Shown: piece by piece, positions 13,988 to 23,382 of the stretch
Layout of the letters: each line of letters opens with the position of its first letter
Position numbering within the stretch: position 1 is the first letter of the stretch
Origin: Pseudomonadota bacterium
GTDB lineage: Bacteria > Pseudomonadota > Gammaproteobacteria > Steroidobacterales > Steroidobacteraceae
DNA length: 23,521 nucleotides
Assembly: GCA_023391815.1 (NCBI GenBank)
Contig: JAEWAF010000061.1
Location: 1 to 23,521, forward strand
Reading direction: 5' to 3'
Position numbers and translations under genes: made by a program
Notes under the pieces: generated by a model
Seen by the model: only the letters and a program-made list of their open reading frames with translations
What the model was told of the DNA's origin: nothing
Database searches by the model: none

Positions 13988-16096
13988 ATGGCTGAGACAA
14001 AAATGATAGGCGTGCGCTTCCTGCCGGCCCTGATGGTGGTCGCGCTGGTCAGCGTGCTCGCGGCACTGGGCTTGTTAGCGTTCGCAGGCGGCGATGCCGG
14101 CGGCGATGACAAGAGCGTTCGCGAGATGAACGAGTTGCTCGCGTTGTCCCAGAAGCTGCCGTTGCAAGCGAACGCCGCGTTGAGCGGCACTCAAGGCGCA
14201 TTCAATGCGCTGTCCGAATCGCGCACCCGTTACTCGACGCTGGCCGCTTCGCTCGGCACCGATGTGCAGAGCTTCACCGGTTCCACCGACCTGTTGAAAC
14301 AAAGCCAGGCGATTTTGAACGCGCAGGAAGCCATCGAGGGCGTGCAGAAGTCCGCCATCGAAGTGCGCGCGCTGGTGCCGCAGTTGTTACAGAGCCTTGG
14401 CAATGTCGCGAGCGCGCTCGGCTCGCCCGGCATCGAAGGCATGACTCGTCATCTGGAACGGTTCGAGCTCACCGGCCTGCGCTTGCAACAGGACATGGAA
14501 GCGCTCGCGGGCGGTGTCGGCGATGCGACCGTGATCGCGCGTCGTCTCGCGGACGGCAACGACTACATGGGTCAGGTCGTCGGCGGGCTCGGCGGTGAAG
14601 ATGCCGGCCTCGGTCTGCCCAAAGTCACCGGGCCCGAAGCGGAAGGTCGCTTCAAAAGCACCAGCTCTTTGTATGCTCAGTTGAGCGAGAAAGTTCGCAC
14701 GGCGATTACTTCAGCCGATCGCGTGAAAGCCGCTCGCGAAGCAGCGGCCGCGCTGGCTGCGAGCGGTGACAAGATTTACGCCGCGTTTGCTACTCGCGTT
14801 GGTGTGCCGGGCGGCGCCGCGGCCGGCGTCGTCAACAGCAAAGCCTTGCCGATCGGCCTGCTCGCGCTCGGCCTGATTGCACTGATCGTGCTCGCGTCGT
14901 TGTATTCGATGGGCGGCAACATCCGCAAACAACTCGAAGTGCAGGCGAGCAAGAACGAGCGCAACCAGGAAGCGATTCTGCGACTGCTCGACGAACTGTC
15001 GAGCCTGGCCGACGGCGATCTCACCGTGCAGGCCACGGTGACCGAAGACATCACCGGCGCGATCGCGGACTCCATCAACTACGCCATCGAAGCGCTGCGC
15101 GAACTGGTCGCTACGATCAACGAGTCGGCGGTGTCGCTCGACTCCGCTGCGAAACAAACCCAGGGCTCGGTCAGTCAGCTGGCGAAGGCGTCGGTCGCGC
15201 AATCCAAACAAGTCGCGCTGGCATCGGAGTCGGTGGCCGCGATGGCGGCGTCGACCGAAGAAGTGTCCGGCAACGCCGAACGTTCGGCGGACGTCGCGCG
15301 TCACTCGGTGGACGTGGCCCACAAGGGTGGCGAAGCCGTGCGTCGTACCATCGACGGTATGAATACGATTCGCGAGACGATTCAGGAAACGTCGAAGCGC
15401 ATCAAGCGCCTCGGCGAGAGCTCGCAGGAGATCGGTAACATCGTCGAGCTGATCAACGACATCGCCGAGCAGACCAACATTCTGGCGTTGAACGCCTCCA
15501 TTCAGGCGTCGATGGCCGGTGAAGCGGGCCGCGGTTTCGCGGTCGTCGCCGACGAAGTGCAGCGTCTGGCGGAGCGCGCCGCCAACGCCACCAAACAGAT
15601 CGAAGTGCTGGTGCGCACGATTCAGGCCGATACCAACGAAGCAGTGGTGTCGATGGAACGCAGTACCACGGACGTGGTGGGCGGAGCGCTGCTGGCCGAA
15701 AATGCCGGCGCGGCGCTGGAAGAAATCGAGCAGGTGTCGAACCAGATCGCCAGCCTGGTGCAGAACATTTCCGCCAGCGCGCGCCAGCAATCGTCGGCGG
15801 CGCAGAACATCGCACGCAACATGGGCGTGCTCAGAGAGATCAGCTCGCAGACAGCGGAAAACTCCGCCGCTACGTCCAGCTCGGTCGGCAAGCTTGCCGA
15901 GCTGTCCTCGCAGCTGCGTAAGTCCGTCGCGGGCTTCCGTCTGCCGGACGCGGTGTCCGGTGGCTCTGCCTTGTTGACCGATCCGGCTCGCAAAGCGCCG
16001 CCGGTGGCGCCCCCGCCGTCGCTCACCGCGACTGGCAGTGGCACCGCCGCGAACCGCACCAACGCGCCGAAGAAAGTCAGCGGCCTCAACGCTTAA
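13988..16096 (+). CDS. pilJ: Methyl-accepting chemotaxis-type receptor PilJ
   Basis: PilJ is the inner-membrane sensor of the Pil-Chp system. The 702-residue protein has membrane segment 1 at about 8-33, a helical periplasmic region with PilJ-type repeats at about 35-285, and membrane segment 2 at about 286-307. A HAMP-like linker follows, then the MCP signalling domain. The hairpin tip AEQTNILALNASIQASMAGE is at about 494-513, followed by AGRGFAVVADEVQRLAERA. Family members usually read EAA in this hairpin region; here it is SMAGEAGRGF, as in other PilJ proteins. No C-terminal methyltransferase-tethering pentapeptide is seen, and no pilK (cheR) gene follows. The ATG has AAGGGCAGGG upstream, preferred over the frame start at 13946. 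Confidence 0.95.
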   Translation: MAETKMIGVRFLPALMVVALVSVLAALGLLAFAGGDAGGDDKSVREMNELLALSQKLPLQANAALSGTQGAFNALSESRTRYSTLAASLGTDVQSFTGSTDLLKQSQAILNAQEAIEGVQKSAIEVRALVPQLLQSLGNVASALGSPGIEGMTRHLERFELTGLRLQQDMEALAGGVGDATVIARRLADGNDYMGQVVGGLGGEDAGLGLPKVTGPEAEGRFKSTSSLYAQLSEKVRTAITSADRVKAAREAAAALAASGDKIYAAFATRVGVPGGAAAGVVNSKALPIGLLALGLIALIVLASLYSMGGNIRKQLEVQASKNERNQEAILRLLDELSSLADGDLTVQATVTEDITGAIADSINYAIEALRELVATINESAVSLDSAAKQTQGSVSQLAKASVAQSKQVALASESVAAMAASTEEVSGNAERSADVARHSVDVAHKGGEAVRRTIDGMNTIRETIQETSKRIKRLGESSQEIGNIVELINDIAEQTNILALNASIQASMAGEAGRGFAVVADEVQRLAERAANATKQIEVLVRTIQADTNEAVVSMERSTTDVVGGALLAENAGAALEEIEQVSNQIASLVQNISASARQQSSAAQNIARNMGVLREISSQTAENSAATSSSVGKLAELSSQLRKSVAGFRLPDAVSGGSALLTDPARKAPPVAPPPSLTATGSGTAANRTNAPKKVSGLNA

Positions 16097-16111
16097 GAAC
16101 TACGCGAGACC

Positions 16112-19100
16112 ATGGCTGAGGTTTCATCGCAGACTCTGCACATCGTTGCGCGCGAGCTCGCCAGCGAACTGAACGAAGCACGCGCTTCGTTGGAAGCGTT
16201 CGGCGAGCAGCAAGACAATCTCGCGCTGCTGCGTAAGTGCAACGAACACCTGCACGCCGTGCACGGCGCTCTGCGCGTCGCCGAAGTGTATGGCGCGGCG
16301 CTGCTGGCCGAAGAAATGGGCCAGGTCGCGAATTACCTGATCTCGAACTTCAACGAGAAGCGTCATCTCGCCGAAGGGCTCGACGCGCTGATGCGCGCGA
16401 TGGTGCAGCTGCCGACTTATCTCGAACGCGTGATGAGCGGCGGGCGCGACATGGCGCTCGTGCTGCTGCCTCTGTTGAACGACCTGCGCGCGGTGCGCGG
16501 TCATGCGTTGTTGTCCGAAGGCACGCTGCTGCTGCTGAACCTCAGCTCGGATCAACAAGCGAACCCGGTCGCGAACACTGGCGAAGCGGCGATGACCGTC
16601 GCGCAGTGGGCGCGCAAGCTGCGTACTCGTTTCCAGCTGGGCTTGCTGGGCTGGATCAAGGGCGAGCGCGTCGATCAGAACCTCGAAATCCTGTCGCGCA
16701 CCGCCGAGAAACTGGAACATGTCGCGACCACGCAAGCTGTGTTCCAGCTGTGGTGGGTCGTCGGTGCCGTGCTCGAATCGTTGCGCGAAGGCGGGCTCGA
16801 AGGCAGCGCTTCGATCAAACGATTGCTCGGTCAGGCCGACCGCGAAATGAAACGGTTGTATGAATTCGGCGAAGCTCGTTACGCCGATTCGCCCCCGCTC
16901 GAGCTGCTGAACAATCTGCTCTATTACGTCGCTCGTGCGCGCACCAGCGGTCCGCGCGTCGCGGCTGTTCGCGCTTCGTTCCGGTTGTCCGAGCTGCTGC
17001 CCGTCGACGACGGCGTCGAGCAGGCGCGCGAAAGTTTGTCCGCGCCGTCGGTCAAGCTGATGAAGACCGTGGCCGCCGCGATCAAGGAAGACTTGAGCCG
17101 CGTCAAAGACGCGCTCGATATCTTCGTGCGCCAGGGCGGCACACAGGTCGACGAGCTCGCGCCCCAGCTGGAGCTGCTGAAGAAGATTGCCGATACGCTC
17201 GGCGTGCTCGGTCTCGGCGAGCTGCGCGATAAGGTGCAGACCGAGACGTCCGATCTGCAAGCCATCGTCGCTCAGAAATCCAAGGCCAGCGAAGGCACGT
17301 TGCTGCGTATGGCTGCAACGCTCATCAAGGTCGAGGACAGCCTGGACGAGCAGCTGGTCGGCATGATCGTGCCCACTGCCGCAGAGACTGGCAGCGCGCC
17401 GCCGAAGCCGGCGGGTCCGGACGAAATCGAATTCCGCCTGGTCACCGAAGCGGTGCTGCGCGAATGTATCGTCAACATGGCGCGCATCAAGGAAGCGATC
17501 GCGCATACGTTGGACAAGCCTCGCGAAGGCGCGGCCGTCGATCAGATTCCTCAGCTCATGCGCGGTATCACCGCCGGGCTGCTGATGCTGGGCAAGACGC
17601 GCGTCGTCGAGATCATGGAAGGCATCGACAAGGCGTTGCAGAACTTCGTACGCAGCGACGGCATGACGTTGCCGCAAGAGGCGGTCGATCGGCTCGCCGA
17701 CGCTATCGTCGCTGTCGAGTACTACATGGAAACCATCCAGGCCGGCCGCGCCGATCCCTGGTACATGCTCGACAACGCCGAAACCTGTCTGCGCTATCTC
17801 GCTGAAGCGCAGCCGGTGCCGCGTGTCGAAGCGTTCGGTGGCACGACTGCCGATCACGCTCGCACGGTCGTTATCGAGCCGCACGCGCCTACGATTGCGC
17901 TCGGCACCGAGCACGAGCCGACTGCGGTGCTCGACCCAGTCACGCAGGAAGTGCGCCGTCCCACGAAGCCGGTCGCCGCTCCGCAGCCACCGCCGGCTCC
18001 GATGCCGCCCGCACTGACGAAGCCGGTCGATCGCGAAGTCGATCCGGAATTCGTCGAGCTGTTCATCGAAGAGGCGAAGGACGAGATCGCCAAGCTCAAC
18101 CAGTTCTTCCCGCTGTGGGATTCGAATCCGCAGGATCAGGAAGCGCTGGTCAACGTGCGCCGGTCGTTCCATACGTTGAAGGGCAGCGGTCGCATGGTGG
18201 GCGCGCAGCTCATCGGCGACTTCGCGTGGTCGGTCGAGAACATGTTGAATCGCGTGATCAACAAAACGTTGGATCGCACGCCCGACATCATGTCGCTGAT
18301 GCGCTCCGCCGTCGCCGCCGTGCCCGAGCTCGTCGAGCAGCTCGAGACGGGCCGCGCGCCGCAAGCCGACATCGCGAAGATCATCAACACGGCGAACACG
18401 CTCGCTGGCGTGCGCCCGCCCTCGGCGACGCAAACACTGGCCGCGGCGCCAGCTGCTCCTGCCGCTGCGCCGGTTCGTCGTCCCGAGCCGCCTGTGTTAA
18501 CAGCTGCCGCCATGGAGGCGCCGACGCTCTCGCCTCTGCCGGAAAAAAAAACAGCCTCAACCCCGGAAGTATTAACCCCCGCGGCGGCATCGGCAGAATC
18601 CCCAATGGACCCGGGGCTCCACGAGATCTACGCCAAAGAAACCGCGGGACACCTCGCGACGATTCATAAGTTCATCGCGGCCTGCAGGCTCGCGACGCCA
18701 CCGTATGTCGTCACCGAGGATTTGCATCGTTCGTGTCACACACTGAGCGGCACGGCGAAAACCGCCGGCGCGCGCCAGGGCATCAAGATCGCGGAGCCGC
18801 TGAATCGTTACATTCGCAAGCTCTACGACAATTCCATCGGCATGTCCGATGCGGGGCTCGCTTCGTTGTCGGATGCGGTGACCGCGATTCAGCAGGTCGT
18901 CGAGAACATCAACGAGAACACCGGGTTCTTTCTCGATCACAGTTTGATCGTGCAGCGGTTGAACGATCTGGAGAGTGCCCTCGACTCGGAGATCTCGCGC
19001 ATCGCCGAACTGGGTGCAACCACCTCGGCCAATGCCACGAATAGCGAGGCGACGGGCGAGTATTTCGTTACCTCGACGGCGGCCACCAGCGTCAATCCGC

Positions 19101-22100
19101 AGCTGAGTGTTCCCGCGCCGCTCGCGCCTGTCGAGATCGACGAGATGCCGCTGACGGCGGTGAATGCGATGCTGCCTCCCATCGAGCCGGAAACTTTCGA
19201 GCTCAGCCCGGTCGAGCCCAGCATGCTCGAATCGGGCACCCTGGATGCGACCACGCTGATCGGCGATGACATCAAGTTCAACGCGCCGGAAGCCGTGGTC
19301 GAGGAGATCGATCTCGCCGCGCCCGAAGTCGTCGTCGACGAAATCACGCTCGACGCGGCTGCGCTCGCGAACGACTCAATCACGCTGGATGCTCCGAATG
19401 CTGGCGCGACCGAGGCGGCCGGCGAAGAGATCGTGCTCGGGTCCGTCGAGGACACGCCGGAAGAAATCGCGCTGGGTGAGTCCTCCGGTGAGGTGGTCGA
19501 GCTCGAGTCGGGATTCAACGGCCTCGATACGCTGCAGTGGTCGTATGAAAACTTCCCGAAGGAAGATGCCAGCGCCGCGGCGAACAGCGATGTTTCCAGT
19601 GGCGAGGTGCAGGTTGAAGAAGTCGAGCTGACTTCCGACAGCGATCTCACGCTGGAAGCGGCGGCGCTTGCCGAGTTGACTAAGGAAGCCCCGGGCATCG
19701 TCGTCGATGAGGATCAGCTGCTGTTCGATGAAAGCAACCGCGCGCTGTTGCAGCTGAATGAGCCGCTGCCCGCGGAGGCTACCGATCTCATCGTCGAGAC
19801 CGCGCCCTGGGCGGCTGAGTACGAGCCACCGGTGTTGCCGCCCGAGCCGGCCGTTACTCGCGATGAGGCAGAGACGATTCGGAGCCCGTTCTTGCGGCCT
19901 GCCGCGGATGAGACGTTGGCGGCTGACGCCGCTGCTTCGACGGCATCGTCTTTGTCGCCGGCTGAGTCCGCTGCGCCGATGGTCGCTCAGTCCTCGTCCG
20001 TTTCGCCGGCTGCGCAGCAGCCAGAAGCCGTCGCGTCGAGCGTTGAGGCGGCTCCTGCGTCGGCGGCAATGGAAGAGGATGAGGGGGACTACGACGACAG
20101 CGATTTCGATCCGGACGTCGCGGCCATCTTCACCGAAGAAGCCACCGAGCTGCTCGAGACCGCCGATCAATCGCTCTCTTCATGGATTCGCGATCGCGCC
20201 AACACCGCGCTGGTGTTCGAGCTCAAGCGCGTCGTGCACACGCTGAAGGGCGGTGCTCGCATGGCCGGCATCCGGGCCATGGGCGATCTCAGCCACGAGT
20301 TGGAAACATTGATGGGTCTGGTCGAAACCGGCCAGGTCCCCGCCGAACAGAAAGTCTTCGACGCCCTGCAGGCCAGCCTCGACGAACTGCATCGCATGCG
20401 CGACGTAGTCGCCGCCGGCGAGCGCTGCAAGCCGGCGCGCGAATTGATGAGGCGCATTCGTGCGCTCGCCAACGGCGAAGCCGAACAAGCGCCCGCACCG
20501 ACGCCACAGCCGACATCGCCGGCACCAACCGAGTCGATGGCACCCGCGCCGGCCGCGGCGTCCGCATTCATTCCGGCTGCTCCGATCGCACCGGAAATCG
20601 TTCCGTCCGCCGCCCTGACACCCGCGCCGGTGTTCGACGCGCCGTCGGAAGACGTTGTCGAAATCGACAGCTACTCGCCGGACGACAGGGACATCGGCTC
20701 GCAAACAGACATCGTCCCGACGCTTACAGACATCGAAGCGTTGATCGAGCAAGAAGCCGCCTCCGAACAAGCACTCGCCGAAGGCGAGCTGTCCGAAGGC
20801 GCCTGGCGCGAAGAACCCGCGCCGGAGATCGAAGCAGTCTCCGACGTAGAAGTTGAATTCGGCGCCGACGAGCTAGGAGCCGTCGCTCCGCGCGAAGCCG
20901 TTCGAGTCGAAGAAACTCCCGACGCCGCGATCCAGGCGGAGCATGCCGCAACCGGCGTGCACGCAGCTCATGACGTGTCAGCGGTCGCCCCCGAGCTGCC
21001 GCCCGACGGCGAGCAACAGGAAGAAGTCGCGGAACAAGCAGCGCCGGCACTTCCCGGCCGCGAAAAGCCGACTCAACAAGAGCCGCGCGAATTCGCGCGC
21101 GTCGACGCCGACCTGCTCGATAACCTGCTCAACAACGCCGGCGAAGTCAGCATCTTCCGCTCGCGCATGGAACAGCAGGTCAGCTCCATCGAGTTCAACC
21201 TCGCCGAGCTGGGCCGCACCGTGACGCGCTTGAAGGAACAACTGCGCAAGCTGGAGCTGGAAACCGAATCGCAGATCCTGCACCGGCATCAGGAACAGTT
21301 CCCGGATCGCGCCGACTTCGATCCGCTGGAAATGGATCGTTACTCGACCATTCAGCAGCTGACGCGCGCGTTCGCCGAATCGGTGAGCGACGTGAGTTCC
21401 ATCGAAGGCCTGCTGGAAAATCTCACACGCGAAGCGCAGAACCTGCTGCTGCAACAGTCACGCGTCGTGACGGAAATGCAGAACGGCTTGATGCGCACGC
21501 GCATGGTGCCGTTCCAGCGCCACGTGCAACGTCTCAGCCGTCTGGTCCGCCAGGTCGCGAACGACACGAAGAAGAGCGTCGAGCTGGTGGTCGTCGGCGC
21601 GAACGGCGAGCTCGATCGCCAGGTGTTGGAGCGCATGCTGCCGCCGTTCGAGCACATGCTGCGTAACTCGGTCGTGCACGGTATCGAAACGCCGGAAGAG
21701 CGCGTCGCTCGCGGCAAGCCGGCGCAAGGCACGATCAAAGTCGGCCTGCACCGAGAAGGCTCGGAAATGGTCATCGTCCTCGAGGACGACGGTCGTGGTA
21801 TCGACGTGAACGCCGTGCGCGAGCGCGCGAAGCAGCGTGGCTTGTTACAACCGGGTCGCGTGCTCACCGACGAAGAAGCGATGCAGCTCATTCTCGAGCC
21901 GGGCTTCAGCACGGCCAGCAGCATCACGCAGCATGCCGGCCGCGGCGTCGGCATGGACGTGGTGGTCAACGAGATCAAGAAACTCGGCGGCGCGCTGTTC
22001 ACGGCGTCCGAAATGGGCAAAGGCGTGAAGTTCACGATCCGCCTGCCGTTCACGCTGGCCATCACGCAAGCGTTGATCGTGCGGACGGGCGACGAGTTGT

Positions 22101-22906
22101 ACGCGCTGCCGCTGCCGTCGGTCGAAGGCGTCGCGCGCATTCCGAAGTCGGAAGTTCAGAAACATCTGGCTGAGGAAGTGCCGACGTTCAACTACGGCGG
22201 ACAGGTCTATCGATTGCAACATCTGGGCGCGTTCGTCGGCGGCGGTCCGTCGGCGCTGCCGGAGCTCGATGTGTCTGTGCCGCTGATTCTGATTCGCGCC
22301 GGTGAGCATTCGACGGCGATCGTCACAGACGAGTTGGTCGGTAGCCGCGAGATGGTGGTGAAGTCGGTGGGGCCGCAGATCGCGACGATTCGCGGTATCG
22401 CCGGTGCCACGATTCTTGGCGACGGTCGCATCGTCATCATCTTGGACATGGGCACGCTGGTGCGCTCGGATTGGCGCGGCGGCAAGGTGCCGTTGGAGCA
22501 GCAAGGGCCGAAGCAGGATACGCGCACGTTCGCGCTGGTGGTCGACGACTCGATCACCGTGCGCCGCGTGACGCAGCGTCTGCTCGAACGCAATGGCATG
22601 CGCGTGATGACGGCGAAGGACGGCGTCGATGCGCTGTCGATCCTGCAGGAACACATTCCGGATGTGATCCTGCTCGACATCGAAATGCCGCGCATGGACG
22701 GTTACGAGTTGGCGACGCAAGTGCGTGCGGATGCGCGTCTCACCGATATCCCAATCGTGATGATTACTTCGCGCGTCGGCGAGAAGCATCGGGCCCGCGC
22801 GATCGAAATCGGCGTGAACGATTACCTCGGCAAGCCGTATCAGGAGAATCAGTTGCTCGACGCGATCGAGCCGCTGGTGCAGGCCCGTAGAAGGAAAGTG
22901 TCATGA
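16112..22906 (+). CDS. chpA: Hybrid chemosensory histidine kinase ChpA (PilL) with multiple Hpt domains
   Basis: ChpA is the central CheA-type kinase controlling pilus activity. In order: a FimL-like N-terminal region with an Hpt-like site HAVHGALRVAEV (H48) and further degenerate Hpt segments to about 575; a Pro-rich linker to about 645; canonical Hpt domains with H687 (FHTLKGSGRMVGA), H876 (CHTLSGTAKTAGA) and H1376 (VHTLKGGARMAGI); and a CheA dimerisation helix pair from about 1660. The ATPase domain has N box N1852/H1856, G1 DDGRGID near 1892-1898 and G2 GRGVGMD at 1943-1949. A CheW-like domain (about 1985-2120) and a receiver (D2145-D2146, phospho-site D2189, K2241) follow. At 2264 residues it is somewhat shorter than P. 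aeruginosa ChpA. A long acidic, Ala/Val/Thr-rich linker joins the second and third canonical Hpt domains, and an A9 run lies at 18543-18551. It starts 15 bp after pilJ. Confidence 0.96.
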   Translation: MAEVSSQTLHIVARELASELNEARASLEAFGEQQDNLALLRKCNEHLHAVHGALRVAEVYGAALLAEEMGQVANYLISNFNEKRHLAEGLDALMRAMVQLPTYLERVMSGGRDMALVLLPLLNDLRAVRGHALLSEGTLLLLNLSSDQQANPVANTGEAAMTVAQWARKLRTRFQLGLLGWIKGERVDQNLEILSRTAEKLEHVATTQAVFQLWWVVGAVLESLREGGLEGSASIKRLLGQADREMKRLYEFGEARYADSPPLELLNNLLYYVARARTSGPRVAAVRASFRLSELLPVDDGVEQARESLSAPSVKLMKTVAAAIKEDLSRVKDALDIFVRQGGTQVDELAPQLELLKKIADTLGVLGLGELRDKVQTETSDLQAIVAQKSKASEGTLLRMAATLIKVEDSLDEQLVGMIVPTAAETGSAPPKPAGPDEIEFRLVTEAVLRECIVNMARIKEAIAHTLDKPREGAAVDQIPQLMRGITAGLLMLGKTRVVEIMEGIDKALQNFVRSDGMTLPQEAVDRLADAIVAVEYYMETIQAGRADPWYMLDNAETCLRYLAEAQPVPRVEAFGGTTADHARTVVIEPHAPTIALGTEHEPTAVLDPVTQEVRRPTKPVAAPQPPPAPMPPALTKPVDREVDPEFVELFIEEAKDEIAKLNQFFPLWDSNPQDQEALVNVRRSFHTLKGSGRMVGAQLIGDFAWSVENMLNRVINKTLDRTPDIMSLMRSAVAAVPELVEQLETGRAPQADIAKIINTANTLAGVRPPSATQTLAAAPAAPAAAPVRRPEPPVLTAAAMEAPTLSPLPEKKTASTPEVLTPAAASAESPMDPGLHEIYAKETAGHLATIHKFIAACRLATPPYVVTEDLHRSCHTLSGTAKTAGARQGIKIAEPLNRYIRKLYDNSIGMSDAGLASLSDAVTAIQQVVENINENTGFFLDHSLIVQRLNDLESALDSEISRIAELGATTSANATNSEATGEYFVTSTAATSVNPQLSVPAPLAPVEIDEMPLTAVNAMLPPIEPETFELSPVEPSMLESGTLDATTLIGDDIKFNAPEAVVEEIDLAAPEVVVDEITLDAAALANDSITLDAPNAGATEAAGEEIVLGSVEDTPEEIALGESSGEVVELESGFNGLDTLQWSYENFPKEDASAAANSDVSSGEVQVEEVELTSDSDLTLEAAALAELTKEAPGIVVDEDQLLFDESNRALLQLNEPLPAEATDLIVETAPWAAEYEPPVLPPEPAVTRDEAETIRSPFLRPAADETLAADAAASTASSLSPAESAAPMVAQSSSVSPAAQQPEAVASSVEAAPASAAMEEDEGDYDDSDFDPDVAAIFTEEATELLETADQSLSSWIRDRANTALVFELKRVVHTLKGGARMAGIRAMGDLSHELETLMGLVETGQVPAEQKVFDALQASLDELHRMRDVVAAGERCKPARELMRRIRALANGEAEQAPAPTPQPTSPAPTESMAPAPAAASAFIPAAPIAPEIVPSAALTPAPVFDAPSEDVVEIDSYSPDDRDIGSQTDIVPTLTDIEALIEQEAASEQALAEGELSEGAWREEPAPEIEAVSDVEVEFGADELGAVAPREAVRVEETPDAAIQAEHAATGVHAAHDVSAVAPELPPDGEQQEEVAEQAAPALPGREKPTQQEPREFARVDADLLDNLLNNAGEVSIFRSRMEQQVSSIEFNLAELGRTVTRLKEQLRKLELETESQILHRHQEQFPDRADFDPLEMDRYSTIQQLTRAFAESVSDVSSIEGLLENLTREAQNLLLQQSRVVTEMQNGLMRTRMVPFQRHVQRLSRLVRQVANDTKKSVELVVVGANGELDRQVLERMLPPFEHMLRNSVVHGIETPEERVARGKPAQGTIKVGLHREGSEMVIVLEDDGRGIDVNAVRERAKQRGLLQPGRVLTDEEAMQLILEPGFSTASSITQHAGRGVGMDVVVNEIKKLGGALFTASEMGKGVKFTIRLPFTLAITQALIVRTGDELYALPLPSVEGVARIPKSEVQKHLAEEVPTFNYGGQVYRLQHLGAFVGGGPSALPELDVSVPLILIRAGEHSTAIVTDELVGSREMVVKSVGPQIATIRGIAGATILGDGRIVIILDMGTLVRSDWRGGKVPLEQQGPKQDTRTFALVVDDSITVRRVTQRLLERNGMRVMTAKDGVDALSILQEHIPDVILLDIEMPRMDGYELATQVRADARLTDIPIVMITSRVGEKHRARAIEIGVNDYLGKPYQENQLLDAIEPLVQARRRKVS
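18543..18551 (+). repeat. Homopolymeric A9 tract inside chpA
   Basis: Nine consecutive A bases encode part of the E-K-K-T stretch in the linker between the H687 and H876 Hpt domains. Such tracts are prone to replication or transcription slippage, and nothing comparable was noticed elsewhere in this GC-rich operon. A shift of one base into the alternative frame reaches a stop at 18669. Confidence 0.85.
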
Positions 22907-23382
22907 GTGCTACTGACATACCCTCGCACGAGCTGTACAGCTTGCTGATCCCGCTGGCGCAGGAACGGTTGATCGTGCCGCGTGCGTGCGTTGCTGAAGT
23001 GGTGACGTGGCAGGCGCCGGAGAAAGTCGAAGGCGTGCCGCCTTGGTACCTGGGCACGATTTCCTGGAGTGGGCGGCCGGTGCCGGTCATTTCTTTTGAA
23101 GCCGCGTGCGGGCAGCCGGTGCCGACGCCGGGCACGCGTACGCGTATCGTGATATTCGTGGCGTTGAGCAGTCAGGTGACCGGTGGATATTTCGGCGTCA
23201 TTACGCAGGGATTTCCGCAGCTGGTGCGTGTGAATAATGACGTTGTGAAGTCGGATCCGAGCCGGACGTTTCCTGAGCGTGGGCCGATCTTGTGTCAGGT
23301 GCGGATGTTGAATGAGTCGCCGCTGATTCCGGACTTCGAACATCTGGAGCAGATGATCAGTGAGGAGAGTCGGGCGGCTTAG
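22903..23382 (+). CDS. chpC: CheW-like adaptor ChpC
   Basis: The 159-residue protein is a single CheW-type domain (LYSLLIPLAQERLIVPRA, then VPPWYLGTISWSGRPVPVIS at about 45-64). In the Pil-Chp system ChpC is the second, accessory CheW, thought to connect additional inputs to ChpA. Its ATG overlaps the chpA stop as ATGA and has AAGGAAAG upstream, so translation is coupled to chpA. The methylesterase chpB, which lies between chpA and chpC in P. aeruginosa, is absent. Confidence 0.92.
   Translation: MSATDIPSHELYSLLIPLAQERLIVPRACVAEVVTWQAPEKVEGVPPWYLGTISWSGRPVPVISFEAACGQPVPTPGTRTRIVIFVALSSQVTGGYFGVITQGFPQLVRVNNDVVKSDPSRTFPERGPILCQVRMLNESPLIPDFEHLEQMISEESRAA

Noticed and set aside
16124..18433. 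A 769-codon antisense frame opposite chpA
   Set aside because: Its composition mirrors the reverse complement of chpA codons, and no domain, ribosome-binding site or promoter supports it. The antisense frames at 18937-19698 and 19376-20170 were dropped for the same reason.
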